Numbered from the stretch's first letter, positions 1 through 12,800 are shown. The stretch: DNA of 64,000 bases from Cranoglanis bouderius (GCA_023630585.1 CM042544.1:13763256-13827255); one strand, 5' to 3'. Numbers and translations: made by a program. Notes: generated by a model from the sequence alone, not told the origin.

Positions 1-525
1 CCTTTTTTTAGTTTTACTAGTAGTTCTTTTGCTAGTTCAGGGATTACTAAGATTGACTGATGTGCTGATGACAATGACAAGTATTGGCAAACACTAATGC
101 TAGAAGGTATTCAGCCCATCTCTTCTTTTCAGCAAATGAAAGAGAGAGTAATGCTTTTAGAAACTTGACCAGCCTTCTTATGTTTGCAGTATTCATTTAT
201 GTCCCAAAGCATCCTTGATCACTCATGCATATATTGTCTTAAGTTTAAGTCAAAACGGTTTACTTAACAAATCCATGTGTGCTATTGTACATGCAGAAAC
301 CTTTTTGAATTCCAGAATTCTGTCCCACTGCCCCACACAAGCGTTTTAAAGTCAATCTTTCCTCCGGAACTCTCAGCTTGGTTTGGCTTCCTACACATCC
401 AAAACCTAAAAAAAATCTACAGATGATTTCATAGGTTTAGTCATTTGCTCAAAATGATGCGCTGTCTACATAGTCTACCACTAGTTATTTAAACAAAGCA
501 CCTATAATGGCACCTGTAATCAATC
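1..525. other. Non-coding stretch
   Basis: I see no convincing exon, RNA gene or classified repeat here. The sequence is AT-rich and ends at a tetranucleotide microsatellite. It could be intron of a gene lying to the left, given the possible terminal exon at 797-870. Confidence 0.4.
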
Positions 526-579
526 AATCTATCTATCTATCTGTCTATCTGTCTATCTGTCTATGTATCTATCTGTCTA

Positions 580-619
<40 letters not shown>
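526..619. repeat. (CTAT/CTGT)n microsatellite
   Basis: Tandem CTAT units grade into CTGT units, about 95 bases long, ending in an uninterrupted run of GTCT repeats. Confidence 0.95.
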
Positions 620-796
620 ATTTCTTTTATTGTGTTGCTAGGATCTAACAACTGACCTATTAGAATAAACCTAATTCAGTTGTTACACCATGAATCATGT
701 ATAGGATTCTTGGTTGTGTGCCGTCTCAGATACTATACATTCATGTGATCATAAACACCTGACAGCTAACAATGAATACTTTTTATTTTTTTCCAG

Positions 797-870
797 ATCA
801 CTTCAGTGATCCAGACCTACCAAGGAAAATTGAAATGAAATTGGAAAAGAAGGCTTCTGTGAAAATATGA
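797..870 (+). CDS. Possible 3'-terminal exon of an unidentified gene
   Basis: A polypyrimidine tract and CAG acceptor precede 74 bases open in one frame. Read with one base carried from an upstream exon, this gives a charged tail (HFSDPDLPRKIEMKLEKK, then ASVKI) and a TGA stop. The hydrophilic, Lys/Glu-rich composition looks more like coding sequence than the surrounding AT-rich DNA, but no family is recognised and no partner exon is visible in the window. It could equally be chance. Confidence 0.25.
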
Positions 871-1385
871 ATAGGTCTTAAAATATGTGTGTCCCATACA
901 ACAATGACAAACACTTTTTTTTTGTTTTTGTTTAACATGCTATCATTTGATACTTGGAACTATTATGTAATTGGGTTTTATCAGGGGAGAGGACGCTGGC
1001 TCGTTTGTTAAATGAGACTATGGGGATGTAAAAAACTATGGAGATGAATGTCAACTCCACTGAACTGAACAAAATACCACAACCAAGTGTTACCATAGTC
1101 ATCTTCTGCATAGGAGAGGACACACATTCTAAAAGCATTTTTATTTCCATTAAAACATTATTCCACTATTTTGAACACATCTTTGCCAAGTGCTAGCGTC
1201 AATCTGAGATGTTATAGTCTAAACACAATAGTGTGGCATACAGAAAATGCATACCTTCATCTCCTTGGTTTTTGAAATATGATCTTAAGATGCACATTTT
1301 CCACATAAATGTGAATGGAAAAAGTTACCATCTGGTTTGCTGATATCCTATATGGTATCAGAATTATCCATCCAGAATTACTGGC
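871..1385. other. Non-coding stretch
   Basis: The short open frames on the minus strand here show no recognisable domain and no splice context. I see nothing else. Confidence 0.4.
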
Positions 1386-2822
1386 CCCGTGAAAAAAGTA
1401 TTTGCCCCATCCTGATTTCTTCTGTTTTTGTGTATATTTCATACTAAATTGTTTTAGATCTTCAAATGAAATACAACATAAAACACAGGCAACCTGAGTA
1501 AACACAAAATACAGTTTTTATTTATTTATTTTATTGAAGGGAAAAAAAGAAAAAGCTATCTAACACCTATCGTCTATCACCCATGGGAAAAACGAATCGC
1601 CCCCTTAAACTTAAAATCTGGTTGTGCCACCTTTAGCAGCAATAACTGCAACCAAACGCTTCCAATAACTGGAGTTCAGTCTTTCACAGCACTGTGGTGG
1701 AATTTTGGCCCACTCTTCTTTGTAGAACTGCTTTAGTTCAGCCACATTGGAGGGTTTTCTAGCATGAACTGCCTGTTTAAATTCCTGCCACAGCATCTCA
1801 ATTGGTTCAAATCAGGACTTTGACTAGGCCACTCCAAAACTTTAATTAGTTTTTTTTTTTTTTTTTTTTTTTTAACCATTCAGAGGTGGATTAACTCCTA
1901 GGCTTTGGATCATTGTCTTTCTGCATAATCCAATTGTGCTCGAGCTTCAACTTACTGAAGACCGGACATTCTCCTTTAGGATTTTCTGGTAGAGAGCAGA
2001 ATTTATGTTTCCCTCAATTATTGCAAGTTGCCCAGGCCCTGAAGCAGCAAAGCATCCCCACACCATCACACTTCCACCACCATGCTTGACCGTAGGTATG
2101 GTGTTCATTTTTGTGGAATTCTGTGTTTGGTTTACGCCAGATGTAACGGGACCCCTGTCTTCCAAACAGTTCCACTGTCCACAGAACATTCTCCCAAAAG
2201 GTTTGAGGATCATCAAGGTGTGTTTTGGCAATATTCAGATGAGCCTTAATGTTGTTCTGGGTTAGCAGTGGTTTGAGCAGGGTTCACTACTGTGCTGAGT
2301 TTTTCCAAATGGAGATAATGGCTTTCACTGTGGGCCTTTGGAGTCCCAGAGCCTTTGAGATAGCTTTGTAACCCTTCCCAGACTGATGTATTTCAATCAC
2401 CTTCTTCTTCATAATTTCTGGAATTTCTTTAAATTTTTGCATAGTGTGTAACTGGGTAAGACCTTTTAACCAACTTCATGTTGTTGAAAAAGTTCTATTT
2501 AAGTGTTGATTTGATTGAACAGGGTTTGCAGTAATCAGGCCTGGTCGTGTCTAGTCCAGCTGAACCTCATTATGAATGCAATTTTATAGATTTGGGGAAT
2601 TAATAACTATGGGGGCAAATACATTTTCACACAGGCCCAGTTGGTATTGGATAACGTTTTTGCTCAATAAATAACATTATTATTTAAAAACTGTATTTTG
2701 TGTTTACTCAAGTTGCCGTTGTGTTATCTTAGATGTTTTAATTTCTGAAACTATTTAGTATCAGATATACACAAAAACAGAAGACATCAGGATGGGGCAA
2801 ATACTTTTTCACAGCACTGTAT
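1386..2822 (-). mobile_element. Decayed Tc1-like transposon (copy A)
   Basis: The right end reads, in reverse complement, TACAGTGCTGTGAAAAAGTA and continues into TTTGCCCC; a degenerate match lies at the left end, giving terminal inverted repeats of about 200 bases. Inside, on the minus strand, are Tc1 transposase pieces: GGGSVMVWGCFAASGPGQL around 2047-2100, and the C-terminal part (FKQAVHARKPSNVAELKQF, then PPQCCERLNSSYWKRLVAVI) at 1611-1796. The reading frame is broken, partly at a poly-T tract near 1850-1872. A related copy sits at 61155-62815. It is non-functional. Confidence 0.9.
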
Positions 2823-3580
2823 ATATACAAATAGAAAAACACCTGCAATAAGTGATATTTTGAGCTACAGGGGAATTGTACGGTTTTATTAATTTTTTTT
2901 AATTTGCAAACACTATTTTTAAAGTAGTACAATTTATTTCTAGAAAATACAGGTACTATTCAATAGTACTGTTAATATTTTATGTTGCCTACCTTGGAAA
3001 GGTTTTTTCCCCCCTTAAGTTTGACAATTTGTTTGCATTCATTTAAAATACTAAATAGGAGTAGCAATAATTTTGGAACATTTATTTTTGAGAGAAAATA
3101 CTATTATTTGAAAGTTCTAATGAGAATGTATTCATTAGAATAAAGAAGTAAAATAGTTCTCCTATTGGTTGAGTTGAAAATTTTAATTATTGTATGTAAT
3201 GATAATTTTATACAGTCATTTTTATGAACAGTGCCAATAATTCTAGAGGGTACTGTATGTAACTTCCTATGTAACCTTTTTGTATAAACACAATTTAATA
3301 AAGATGATATGCCAGTAAATGAAATATAGCACCATATCAGTGTCTTCTGTCTTTCTCATTTGGCCATTTTTATGGATGAATTTGTTTTTTGCTCAGCTCA
3401 CTCAAGGATGAATCATTAAGGTCATGTTCTGAATAAGCCTTAATAAGTCCCAGAGGGAGCTACATGGACACTTACTGTTCATTCAAACATCAGCAGGGTT
3501 AATTGTACTTCTGTAATTGAATCTGAGTGCAAAATATTTGGAACCCAGACTTTACAGTTCCTTTGCATAAAATACCGTTT
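2823..3580. other. AT-rich non-coding DNA with a Tc1-end-like motif
   Basis: No gene is visible. Around 3228-3257 the text CAGTGCCAATAATTCT followed by GGGTACTGTA resembles the end of another Tc1/mariner family, but I could not place the opposite end with confidence. Confidence 0.3.
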
Positions 3581-4130
3581 GAACTGTGAAATCCATTGCA
3601 ATATTAAATAGAGCCAAATATATTTTGAACGAAATCTCATTATACATTTTGTATTATGCGCTCATAGTTCCACACATGACTTATTGTGTGGAGGTGTGGG
3701 GTCATACATATAAAACCAATATAAATCCAGTATATATGTTACAGAAAAGAGCAATAAGGATTATTGACACCCTGACTATTATGAACCAACAAATAAATTG
3801 TTTAATAAATTACACGCTTTAAAATTTGTTGATTTAGTTGATTTTTACACTGCACAGACGATGTGTAAAATATATAATAATTTACTTCCAAATTGTATCC
3901 AGAGGCTGTTCGAAAAAAGAGAAAGTCAGTATAAACTGTAGAAAAACAGTATAAAAAGAGGAATGCATATGTTTAAAAAATAAAAAATAAGGGCAAGAAC
4001 TAATACAAAAAATAGATGTATATCTGTCAAAGGGGTAAACCTATGGAATAATTGTGATAAGGAATTAAAATTGTGTATTTCACTTTGTAAATTCAAGAAA
4101 ATGTTTAAAAACAAGGTGATAAATAATTAT
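3581..4130 (+). pseudogene. LINE reverse-transcriptase C-terminal fragment
   Basis: The frame at 3586-3822 reads LNRAKYILNEISLYILYYAL then IVPHMTYCVEVWGHTYKTN and LQKRAIRII, the familiar C-terminal reverse-transcriptase segment of fish non-LTR retrotransposons (the YCVEVWG-type motif). Downstream text to about 4130 continues the same segment in other frames with stops. No catalytic domain is present. The clade cannot be fixed from this fragment. Confidence 0.75.
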
Positions 4131-4687
4131 ATAACTTAGTTTTATTATATAACTTAGTTTGGTAAGTTTTATTGAGCATCTTGCAGAACCAGCCAAGTTC
4201 TGGAGACTTTGACTTTCACACTTGCTTCTTATTTTTTCAGCAAAACCCAGCAGCCTTCATTGTGTTTTTTGTCTGAAAAGTGTCTCTTATGTAATATGCT
4301 GCTTTCTTTAATGACATACAAACATTTTTCTGTAACATTTAATTTTGTGCTAGAAAACTAATATTTGGGAATCTAAAATGTTTTTTGTACTGACTTGATA
4401 ATGTAGAAGTCATAAAATAAAAAATCTATTACAAAGTTTGTACTAAAAAAAAAAAATAGGGTGTCTAAAACTTTTGCACAGTACTGTGTGTGTGTATATG
4501 TATATATATATATATAATCAGCTTTGCACAGCTGGGTCCTGGTCATTTTTACCCATTCTGGGGTGCTGTTCTCAGGCTGATGTCAGAGTAGGGTTTCCCC
4601 CAAATTTAGTGCTTCGTCCCAAGGCCAAATAGTTCAGGTCTCATAAGACCAGAGAACCTTTACCTACATGTTTGCTAACTCTCCATA

Positions 4688-4758
4688 TACGAATACAAAT
4701 AGCTTTATTGTCATTGTACAAGTACAGTGAGGTTTACAGTGCAGTTCTTCATCAAGCT
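4688..4758 (-). repeat. LINE 3'-end fragment
   Basis: The text TAGCTTTATTGTCATTGTAC then AAGTACAGTGAGGTTTACAG is the type of 3' tail left by fish LINEs. A similar TTTTATTGTCATT tail ends the LINE at 53690. No coding part is attached. Confidence 0.5.
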
Positions 4759-4763
4759 ACACC

Positions 4764-5168
4764 ATATGGCCAGAAGATTTTGGAGCATGGCTGTGGGGAT
4801 TTGCCCTTTCATCCACTAGAGCATTAGTGAGGTCAGGTACTGATGTAGGGTGAGGAGGCCTGACATACAGTCAGCATTCCAATTCATCCCAAAGGTGTTC
4901 AGTGGGGTTGAGGTCAGAGCTCTGTGCACAGCACTCAAGTTCTTTCACACCAACCCTGGCAAACCATGTCTTTATGGACCTCGCTTTGTGCATAAATTGT
5001 CACGGGGCATTGTCATGCTGGAACAGGTTTGGAACCCTTAGTTCCAGTGATGGGAAATTGTAATGCTACAGCATACAAAGGCATTCTATACAATTGTGTG
5101 CTTTCACCTTTGTGACAACAGGAAGAAACACATATGGATGTGATGGTCAGGTCATCTTTGGCCATATA
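4764..5168 (-). mobile_element. Tc1/mariner-derived MITE (TATGGCCA family, copy 1)
   Basis: It begins TATGGCCAGAAGATTTTGG and ends TTTGGCCATATA, an inverted pair. The interior (GAGCATTAGTGAGGTCAGGT, TTCAGTGGGGTTGAGGTCAG) is shared with copies at 52896-53398 and 58310-58771. Those copies encode the tail of a DDE transposase in antisense to this text. Confidence 0.8.
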
Positions 5169-5706
5169 TTGTATGTACATACATTAAATAAAACAAGATC
5201 AAATGACTTTCTGCTTGCTGCTCTTCCATAAATCCCAGCTTCGTGCAGTGTCCATGGTTGTTCTATGAACATCTTCCATCTGAGCTGTGGATCTCTCAGC
5301 TACGTCAGAGTTACCTATGGCCTCTTTGCTGCTTCTCTAATGCCATCCTTACCTGGTGGTACTTTTACCAAACCTTGTCCCAGGCTTGTTTTGAGAACTC
5401 CTTGGGCTTTATGATTGTTCTCTAACAAACTCTAAAGTCTTCCATGAACAGGTGTGTTTGTATTGAGATCATGTCACACTTTAATTACACACAGGTCAAC
5501 TTTATTCAGGTAATTATGTGACTTCTGTTATTTGTACATAATTTAACTAACTATATTGATTTTGCCCACACTTCAATATTATGGGCTGTGTAGATTTGTG
5601 TAGATTCCTGACATATTAATCCCAGGTAAGTCAATTTCAGTCCCTGGTTATAACACTAGAAAACATGGAAGTTCAAGGGGGATGAATACTTCTGCAAGGT
5701 GCTATA

Positions 5707-6894
5707 AATATTTTCTTTATTCGTTATTTATTCATTCACATTGTTATTTCTTGTTTTGTTTTGTTTTTTGGGAAATTCTATCATTCATCATTTGATAATG
5801 ATGCTGCCCACAAAAGTTGTTCTTCAAGCATGTGATGCCACTAAATAGTGGGAGGGGAAAGGAGATTGCTTGACACACGTTTCCTCCTCCCAGTGCACAG
5901 TGGATCATACAACAACCCACATCAACCTGTTTGTATCCTGCAAGGAGAACACCACGCTCAGTAAGTCTGCCTTTTTGTTTATGAATGACGTACAATTTGA
6001 ATCCAAATTAGATTTGAGGTGAAAATATACTTTAATTGTAAGTTATTGAAATTAGACTCAGTCACTGGGTACAAAATCATGCATGTATGTAACTGATATT
6101 TGAATGATCATAAATATGACTATATTTATTTAAACATATTTGTAGTTAAAATGACGCCTTGTATTTTCCATGAGGTCACCACATTTCGTTAAATTATTAA
6201 GCACTGACAGCATAAGAAATGAAGAGGATAATTTGGGATGAAGTTTGGCTATTGTTCTGTGTACAGATCAGTTTTCACAAGAGTTTACTTACTGACAGCT
6301 GTGAGCATCAGGTAGGCATCTGAAAATACAGCATAACATCAGAAATGTGAATCGCACTTTTACGAAATAAAAAGAATCATGCAGGCATTTATACTGCAGA
6401 TACTGTATAGTATTAATTTTTTCATTTCCACAATATCTTCTCTTTAATTTTTCTTTTCTTTTTTTTTTTTCAAATCACGGCTGTGCTATAATCTCAGCAT
6501 GCATTGATTTAGATTATTACGGAACAATTTTGCACCAGATATTTATTGAAGTATTGGTATCATTTTTTCCGCTGACGACTGGATAAATTAGAAATATTGC
6601 TATTTTTTCCCACCTTGTCAACAGTGTGTGTGGTGAAAAATAGGAATTTAAAGGCATTGTTTTTCTGTATATGAATCCTGATGGGAGTTTGCTCACACAG
6701 CCAGTAACCAGGCAGCTCTCCCAAATCCTCATAGGTGGAATGCATTATAAGGAAAGATTCATAGGTCACATCTGTGACTCTGTGTTCATGACTACAGAAA
6801 CCAAGGTAGCAATGGAAATGAAAACTTGCAGGTATGTTCACAAATTGTGAAGGGAGGTCCCAAACACTGGAGGGAGTGATGTACATAAAATGTA
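5707..6894. other. Non-coding stretch
   Basis: No exon, RNA gene or classified repeat is recognised. Minus-strand open frames (the longest about 160 codons, reaching to 7045) overlap a repeat and have no recognisable domain. Confidence 0.4.
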
Positions 6895-7085
6895 GCCTAT
6901 AGATAGCCTGCTGTGTTACTTCTGTGACATGCTTAATGGATTTATATTTGCATGCAAATGCAAATATAAAAATGCAAATGTACATTTGGTGAAATTTTGA
7001 ATACAGTACAAATGTGACTGCAAGACATTTTTCACACCCGTTCATTTATTTATTAATGAGCAGGTCACCATCATAAATGCAACTT
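6895..7085. repeat. Octamer-bearing direct repeat, distal copy
   Basis: This about 190-base unit, from GATAGCCTGCTGTG to GAGCAGGTCACC, recurs in the same orientation at 9143-9610. It contains one ATTTGCAT (6946-6953) and three ATGCAAAT octamers (6952-6959, 6958-6965, 6972-6979). It may be a dispersed repeat rather than a local duplication. Confidence 0.8.
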
Positions 7086-7099
7086 AATGCAACTTTTTT

Positions 7100-7425
7100 C
7101 ATTATCATAAGAGGTGCTGGGAGCAGTGTTGCCTCCTCATAGCTCCAGGGTGCCTGGTCCTGTTCTCCCTGTGTATGTGTGGGTTTCACTTTCCGGTTTT
7201 CTCCCACCTCCCAAAAACATGCCAGTAGGTGAATTAGTGACTGTAAATTGCTCCTAAGTATGAATGAGCGGGTCAATATGTGTGCATGGTGCCTTGTGAT
7301 CTACTTGCATCCCATCCTGCTTTGTGACCAGTGTTTCCAGGATGGGTTCCAGATCCACCATGATATGAACCACGATAAAGTGGTTACCAAGCATGAGTTC
7401 AATAATGAATGAATCTATCATGAGA
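7100..7425 (+). repeat. Degenerate tRNA-derived SINE
   Basis: The text CCTGGTCCTGTTCTCCCTGT, GTGGGTTTCACTTTCCGGTT, CCCACCTCCCAAAAACATGC and GTGACTGTAAATTGCTCC follows the body of the abundant fish SINE also seen better preserved at 48009-48340. The tRNA-like head is worn away. Confidence 0.7.
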
Positions 7426-9142
7426 TAAATTCAATATTTATTCTTTATATAATTTTTTTGGTTATAATATACAATACATAAAGTGTTTAAACGTTTTAAA
7501 AAGTGCTCTCAAGTGGAGGTGCAATGCTTAAATCAAAATTATACCCTTAAACTAGCATTTAATCGATTGATTGATATAAACAGAATTTATATCCATCATA
7601 GTCTGGCCTCTGTAATACCCATTATGCAAATATGTCAAACACAATCACTGGGAGTTATCACCATGAGCAAATAATCGTTATTCCTATTGTAAGTAAGAAC
7701 TGCTAACAATTGGGGGTGATATTTGGTGAAATACAGGTAGGTAGAGAATAAAATGTGGCGTGAAACAAGATAATTTAGTTCATAATTCAGCTGAATGTCT
7801 GTGAAATGAGGCATGCCCTGTGTGGTGTAGTGAGGATGTTCATTTACACAGTTTCCTGGGAGAAAAATAGAACATTGCACTTGTGTATAGCCAGCATTTA
7901 ACACAGACAATAAGAGAGACCTGAAAGCAGAGTGATTTGATATATCTGATACAAACCATTCTAAAGATATCTTTGTCTTTATAGCACACAGTACAGACGT
8001 CAGAGAGATAAGCTCCTTGGTCCTTCTGGGACAAGAGAAGTTGAATTGAGGTAAGGTAGCTAGCTAACTTTGTCATATTAGCTTTTGGATTGTAATATGA
8101 TTGTTTCTTAAATGTATCCTGTGACAAACATGAATCATGTACAGGTAGTTCAGTTACTTGGCTCAGCTTATTGGGTGCAGAGAGGGTACAATTTGTTTGT
8201 TTGGTTTTTTTACTAGACTGCTTTTTTTCAGGTAGCAAAAGTATTTCTATCCAACTAGCTCCTAATAATTATAAAATAGTTTTTTTTTTTTTTTTTTTAA
8301 CTGATAACAGCAATAACAGATAAGGAAACAAGGGCACAAAAGTCAGTTGTAGAGAGAAAAATCGACCATGCTATGAGTAATTAGTTGCTATGTCTATTAA
8401 TTAATCTATGTTCCCAGGGTCCTATGTTCCCCAGATTTATACGGCACATAATGAACACATGGTGATTTAAAGCTGGAGTTAGGCTTCAGCATAAGTGAGA
8501 GCTGGGACAAGTTCATACTTAACATGTTTTATAGGCTACAGTATGGCATTTCTTCAGTTTAGTGTATACATTTCACTATTTATTCACTATTATATGTAGA
8601 GCAACAGCTATTTTTAGAGCAGCACAAATGAGGGTTCAACGTGTGCAACCTAGTGAATTTTCCAAGTTCATAACTTTTATAAATTTCAAGTGTGGATGAA
8701 AGATGGATTTTAAACTAATGTATGTTGTTATTCATGTGTCTTTGGTGTTTAAAGTTAAAAGGTAATTAAGAAAAATGCAAAAAAAAAAAAAAGGACAAAT
8801 CCACTTCTTCTGGTACAAAAATAAAAAAGCCTTTACTGTTATTTGGCTAGTCACATTAGGACATTTTGTACCAAAAGTGGGAAAGCAAGCATCAGGTCGT
8901 GTTAACAGTAAGGAAATGGGAGAATAGCCCAATCTTTGGTCAGGGTTAAAGTTATATTTATGGGTCCAGGGAGAGCAACTACAATCTCCTGTAATTGGTT
9001 CCCTTCTCATGAGACAACTCCATCATCACTGTAAGAGACTAGTATCAGTTTTTATAATTTTGTAATTCACTATTTCACTATCACGTTCCACATGTAAAAA
9101 CTATAAACCACATAATAGAATGTTTTTGCTCTGATTATGTGA
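7426..9142. other. Non-coding stretch
   Basis: I see poly-A/T runs (8280-8299, 8778-8792) but no supported gene. A 132-codon minus-strand open frame at 7840-8238 shows no domain, signal or splice context. Confidence 0.4.
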
Positions 9143-9610
9143 TAGATAGCCTGCTGTGCTGTCCCTGGCACTTTACTTCTGTCACATGCTTACATACTCA
9201 GTACTATACTCTGCTGCTCTTTTGACCATACATACTCAGTTATTCTCTGCTGCTCTTTAAATAAATATTCCACACAACCGCAATATTGTATTCTATTTGT
9301 ATTTTTTTTTTATTATTGTCTAGTCACTTCTCCTAAAGTAGGTTTGCATGTTCTTTTCTGTTGTATCTGTCCCTTACGAGTTTATAGAGACTCACCACAA
9401 GCGTTTCAATGTACAATTGTCTTTGGCATACGTGCATCTGACAAATAAAATGACTGACTTTAGAGGATTTCTATTTGCATGCAAATGCAAATACAAATAT
9501 GCAAATGTACATATGGTGCTGATTTTGAATACAGTACAAATGTGACTGCAACACATTTTTCATACCTGTTCATTTATTTATTAATGAGCAGGTCACCACA
9601 ATAAATGTGA
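9143..9610. repeat. Octamer-bearing direct repeat, proximal copy
   Basis: This is the second, same-orientation copy of the unit at 6895-7085, here expanded by about 270 bases of extra sequence in its first half. It ends about 210 bases before the otoa start codon. The shared tail, GAATACAGTACAAATGTGAC through TTAATGAGCAGGTCACCA, is nearly identical in both copies. Confidence 0.8.
9473..9506. promoter_or_regulatory. Cluster of four octamer (ATGCAAAT) sites upstream of otoa
   Basis: ATTTGCAT at 9473-9480 and ATGCAAAT at 9479-9486, 9485-9492 and 9499-9506 overlap within 34 bases. ATGCAAAT is the classical binding site of POU-domain factors. The cluster lies about 315-350 bases upstream of the otoa ATG. 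Sites are read directly from the sequence; regulation of otoa by them is inference. Confidence 0.45.
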
Positions 9611-9820
9611 TTTTTTTTTTTTTTTTTTTTTTTTTGGTGGAGTGTCTCTACAAGAGACTACAAGAAGCTCTATTTCACTGTTATGTTTCACTACAACTTG
9701 AGTTGCTTTATGATACAAATAAACAATATTGTAGTATTATTCATTGTTGAGTATTGTTCTCAAAATAATTTAAAGATGTTTGATTTGTTAGCCAGTGAGA
9801 GACATCAGGAGGAATCTGCA

Positions 9821-12800
9821 ATGTCTCTGGCTCGTGGAACTCTGATTTTTCTTCTTTTAGCTCATTGGGCTACAGGTAAGCTGAATTCAAAATACTAAAT
9901 CATCTAATTAAGCAGGTCATAGCTATACATTGCATGAGTTGTGTCATGCTCTTTTAGCTGTTTTTAGAATGCAACACTGCAAAAATTATACCAGTGTGTC
10001 TAATAGAGGTAAAAGCAGCATAAAAAAGTTTTTTGTTGTTGTTGTTGTTGTTGTTTATTTTTTACCCTTTTCTAGTAATGTCACAGGGCATGCTACCACC
10101 AGGCTTTCCTCCGCTGCCTCAAGACTTTAAGGAAATGGCCAAGAAGATGGTATTTGTTTATTACATACAGCCACTTCATTCAGCTCTACAGTGTCACATT
10201 AATACTGTTCAAACGACTACACAGAACTATATATGTATAGTCTTAGATAGGTTATATCACTAAATTAACTTTGGTTTTTGGGGTTTTTTTTTTTTTTTTG
10301 GTTGTGTTTTTTTATATTGCAGCACATAATATCAAACCTCTCCATTATCTGTGATAACATTACATTCATTGCCAATTAAATGTTCTAATTAAAACGGCAT
10401 ACCTAATACAAGCTTTCTAAGAATTTTCAATATGTCATGTGGCAAAAGAGAATATGAATGTAAAGATGTGATTTCCTTTCACTCAGTGTAATTAACCTTA
10501 TCATGTTGTTTTTTTCTCTTACAGATGATCATATGCTCTATGAAAGGTAAGAGGAAGTATAATTGCTGTCCTTTTTGTTGTCGTTGCTGGTGTTTTTTTC
10601 TACAACCCCATTTCCATAAAAGCTGGGATTGTTTCTAAAATGCAATAAAAACAAAACTCTGTGATTTGTCAAGCCTCTTGAAACTTTAATTAACTGACAA
10701 AAGTACAAAGAAAAGATATTCAGTGTTTTCACTGACCAACTTTTATTGTATTTTGTAAATATAAACAAATTTAGAATTTGATGCCTTCAACACACTCAAA
10801 CAGAGGCATGTTTACCACTGTGTTACATCACCCTTCCTTTTAATTACACTTTTTAATGGTTTGAGAACTGAGGATACTAATTGTTGCAGTTTTGCAAGTG
10901 GAATTTTTGCCCATTCTTGCTTGCTACAAGACTTCAACTGCTCAACACTCCTTGGTCGCCATTGTCTGATTCTCCTCTTCATGATGTGCCATAGGAGACA
11001 GATATGGACTGCTGGCAGGCCAGTCAAGCACACGCACTCTGGGTCTACGAAGCCATGCTGTTGTAGCATGTGCAGAATGAGGCCTGGCATTGTCCTGCTG
11101 AAATAACCATGGACTTCCTGGGAAAAGATGTTGCCTTGATGGCAGCATATGTCTCTCTAAAATCCCAATATACTACATTATTCTGGTTTTTCAATTACAT
11201 ATATATTGATAATATCTTTCCCAATGTCACACAGCTGATGCAAAATTTCTCCCTTTCTAATGTACTTTTTTTTTTTTTTAGATATTTGCAACTCCGAAAC
11301 TTTGTTAAAAATTAATTCCCTGACTTTCCAAATCGCCCACCAAAATCCCAGATAGATCATATTCTTGAAGTAGCCCTAGACAAAAGGAGTGCATTGTCCA
11401 CTTTATACAGACTAATCTCTTCTATCACCACCTCCTCTCTCTCTTTTATTAAACAGCAGCGGGAATAAGACCTTTGCCTTACATTTGAAGACGACACTTG
11501 GAACCAGATCCTGTCCCATGTCAATACTTCTTCTATCTGTGCACGACACAGTCTCATTCAATTAAAATTTATTCATCATGTTTATTGGACAAAAGTGAGG
11601 CTGGCAAAAATTAAACAGGGTATTGATCCCCTTTGTGATCGTTACCATCAGGCCCCGGATGATTTAATACACGTTTTGGTTATGCCCATCTATAACGTCT
11701 TTCTGACTATCGATTTTTATTTGCTTCTCCTCAGTGTCAAAGAAACAGATTATTCCTTGTCCTCTGGTTGCACTTTTTAGACTCCCCCCATATGTCACTG
11801 GCCTATCCGGATATACTGCAAATGCTTTTGCTTTCCTAACATTATGGGCTAGACGCCGCATTCTCTTGATATGGAAACAAAATTTTCTTCCATCCTTTGA
11901 CGACTGGTTCCGAGATGCAATGAACTTCATTCATTTGGAAAAAATCAGGTATACAATTAAAGGCAACACTGGTATATTTTCAGAGACCTGGGACCCATTC
12001 ATTATCTTTTTTTTCTGAATATGCCAGTACTACCTCTACAGCCTGTCAATCTAAACATTAAGATGTTGTAGGGGAAATTAGCTCTTTGGGTTAATCTGAT
12101 ATATTCTCCACCATTTTACGTAAGTAAATATTAGTTGTTTAGATTGAGCTACCTTTATTCTCCTCCAGATCTGTAGGAGAGATTAACAGATCAGCTCGTA
12201 AAGGGAAATTTGGCTAATTTAGTATTACTGATCAACTATTCGTCCAGCGATAAGTTGAATTTAGCGTATTCATTAATTATACATTAGATATTACCTCCGT
12301 GGCCACCAGCAATAATATCCTAAACATAGTGAAATATTATTTTAAGAGCATGTAGCAGAATTGCAGTTCAAGGCAATAGACACTTGTAAGCAATAAGAAC
12401 ACGTATATTTAAGAACAGACGAGACTTTATTGAACTATTCTATGACATAGAAACTAATCTAACAAGCACACGCACGCGTAAATGGGTGATAATGAAGAGT
12501 GAATGAAGTTCCGACTTTCTAGCGTTGCATGCTATTTCACAGACCATGATCTGAACGAACCATCAACTTATTAATTTATCTTCACTTCCTTTAGAAGGGC
12601 TTAAACTTATTATAGGCACCAGATAAGCTAGATTCTGGGGTATTGTGCTTTCCTTTTGAATAGTTGTGTTGAAGGGATTTCCTCGTTACGTCGTGGTGTC
12701 GTCAGTCGGTGTTGAGAGGCGTCTCGGAAGACCAATCGGAATGCTGATTGGAATGAAGGCGGGAGGTTTGAAAAGCAGGTAGCGGCTCTCGCTGTGTCTC

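Larger units (their letters stand above)
4460..5706 (-). mobile_element. Decayed Tc1-like transposon split by later insertions
   Basis: The right end (about 5670-5706) reads in reverse complement as TATAGCACCTTGCAGAAGTA followed by TTCATCCCCC, a Tc1-type terminus. Internal sequence at 4540-4680 and 5200-5480 (for example CTCATAAGACCAGAGAACCT) matches the non-coding and transposase regions of fish Tc1 copies read on the minus strand. The body is interrupted by a LINE 3' tail and by a MITE at 4764-5168. The left boundary is approximate. Confidence 0.65.

Noticed and set aside
526..619. CRISPR-like array
   Set aside because: It is a simple tetranucleotide microsatellite with no spacers.
6560..7045. 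161-codon minus-strand open frame
   Set aside because: It overlaps a duplicated non-coding repeat, has no domain and no splice context.
7840..8238. 132-codon minus-strand open frame
   Set aside because: Composition is random-looking with no recognised motif, signal peptide or neighbouring exon.
9776..9820. Upstream in-frame ATG as the otoa start
   Set aside because: It would place a charged stretch before the signal peptide; the ATG at 9821 gives a normal secretory start.
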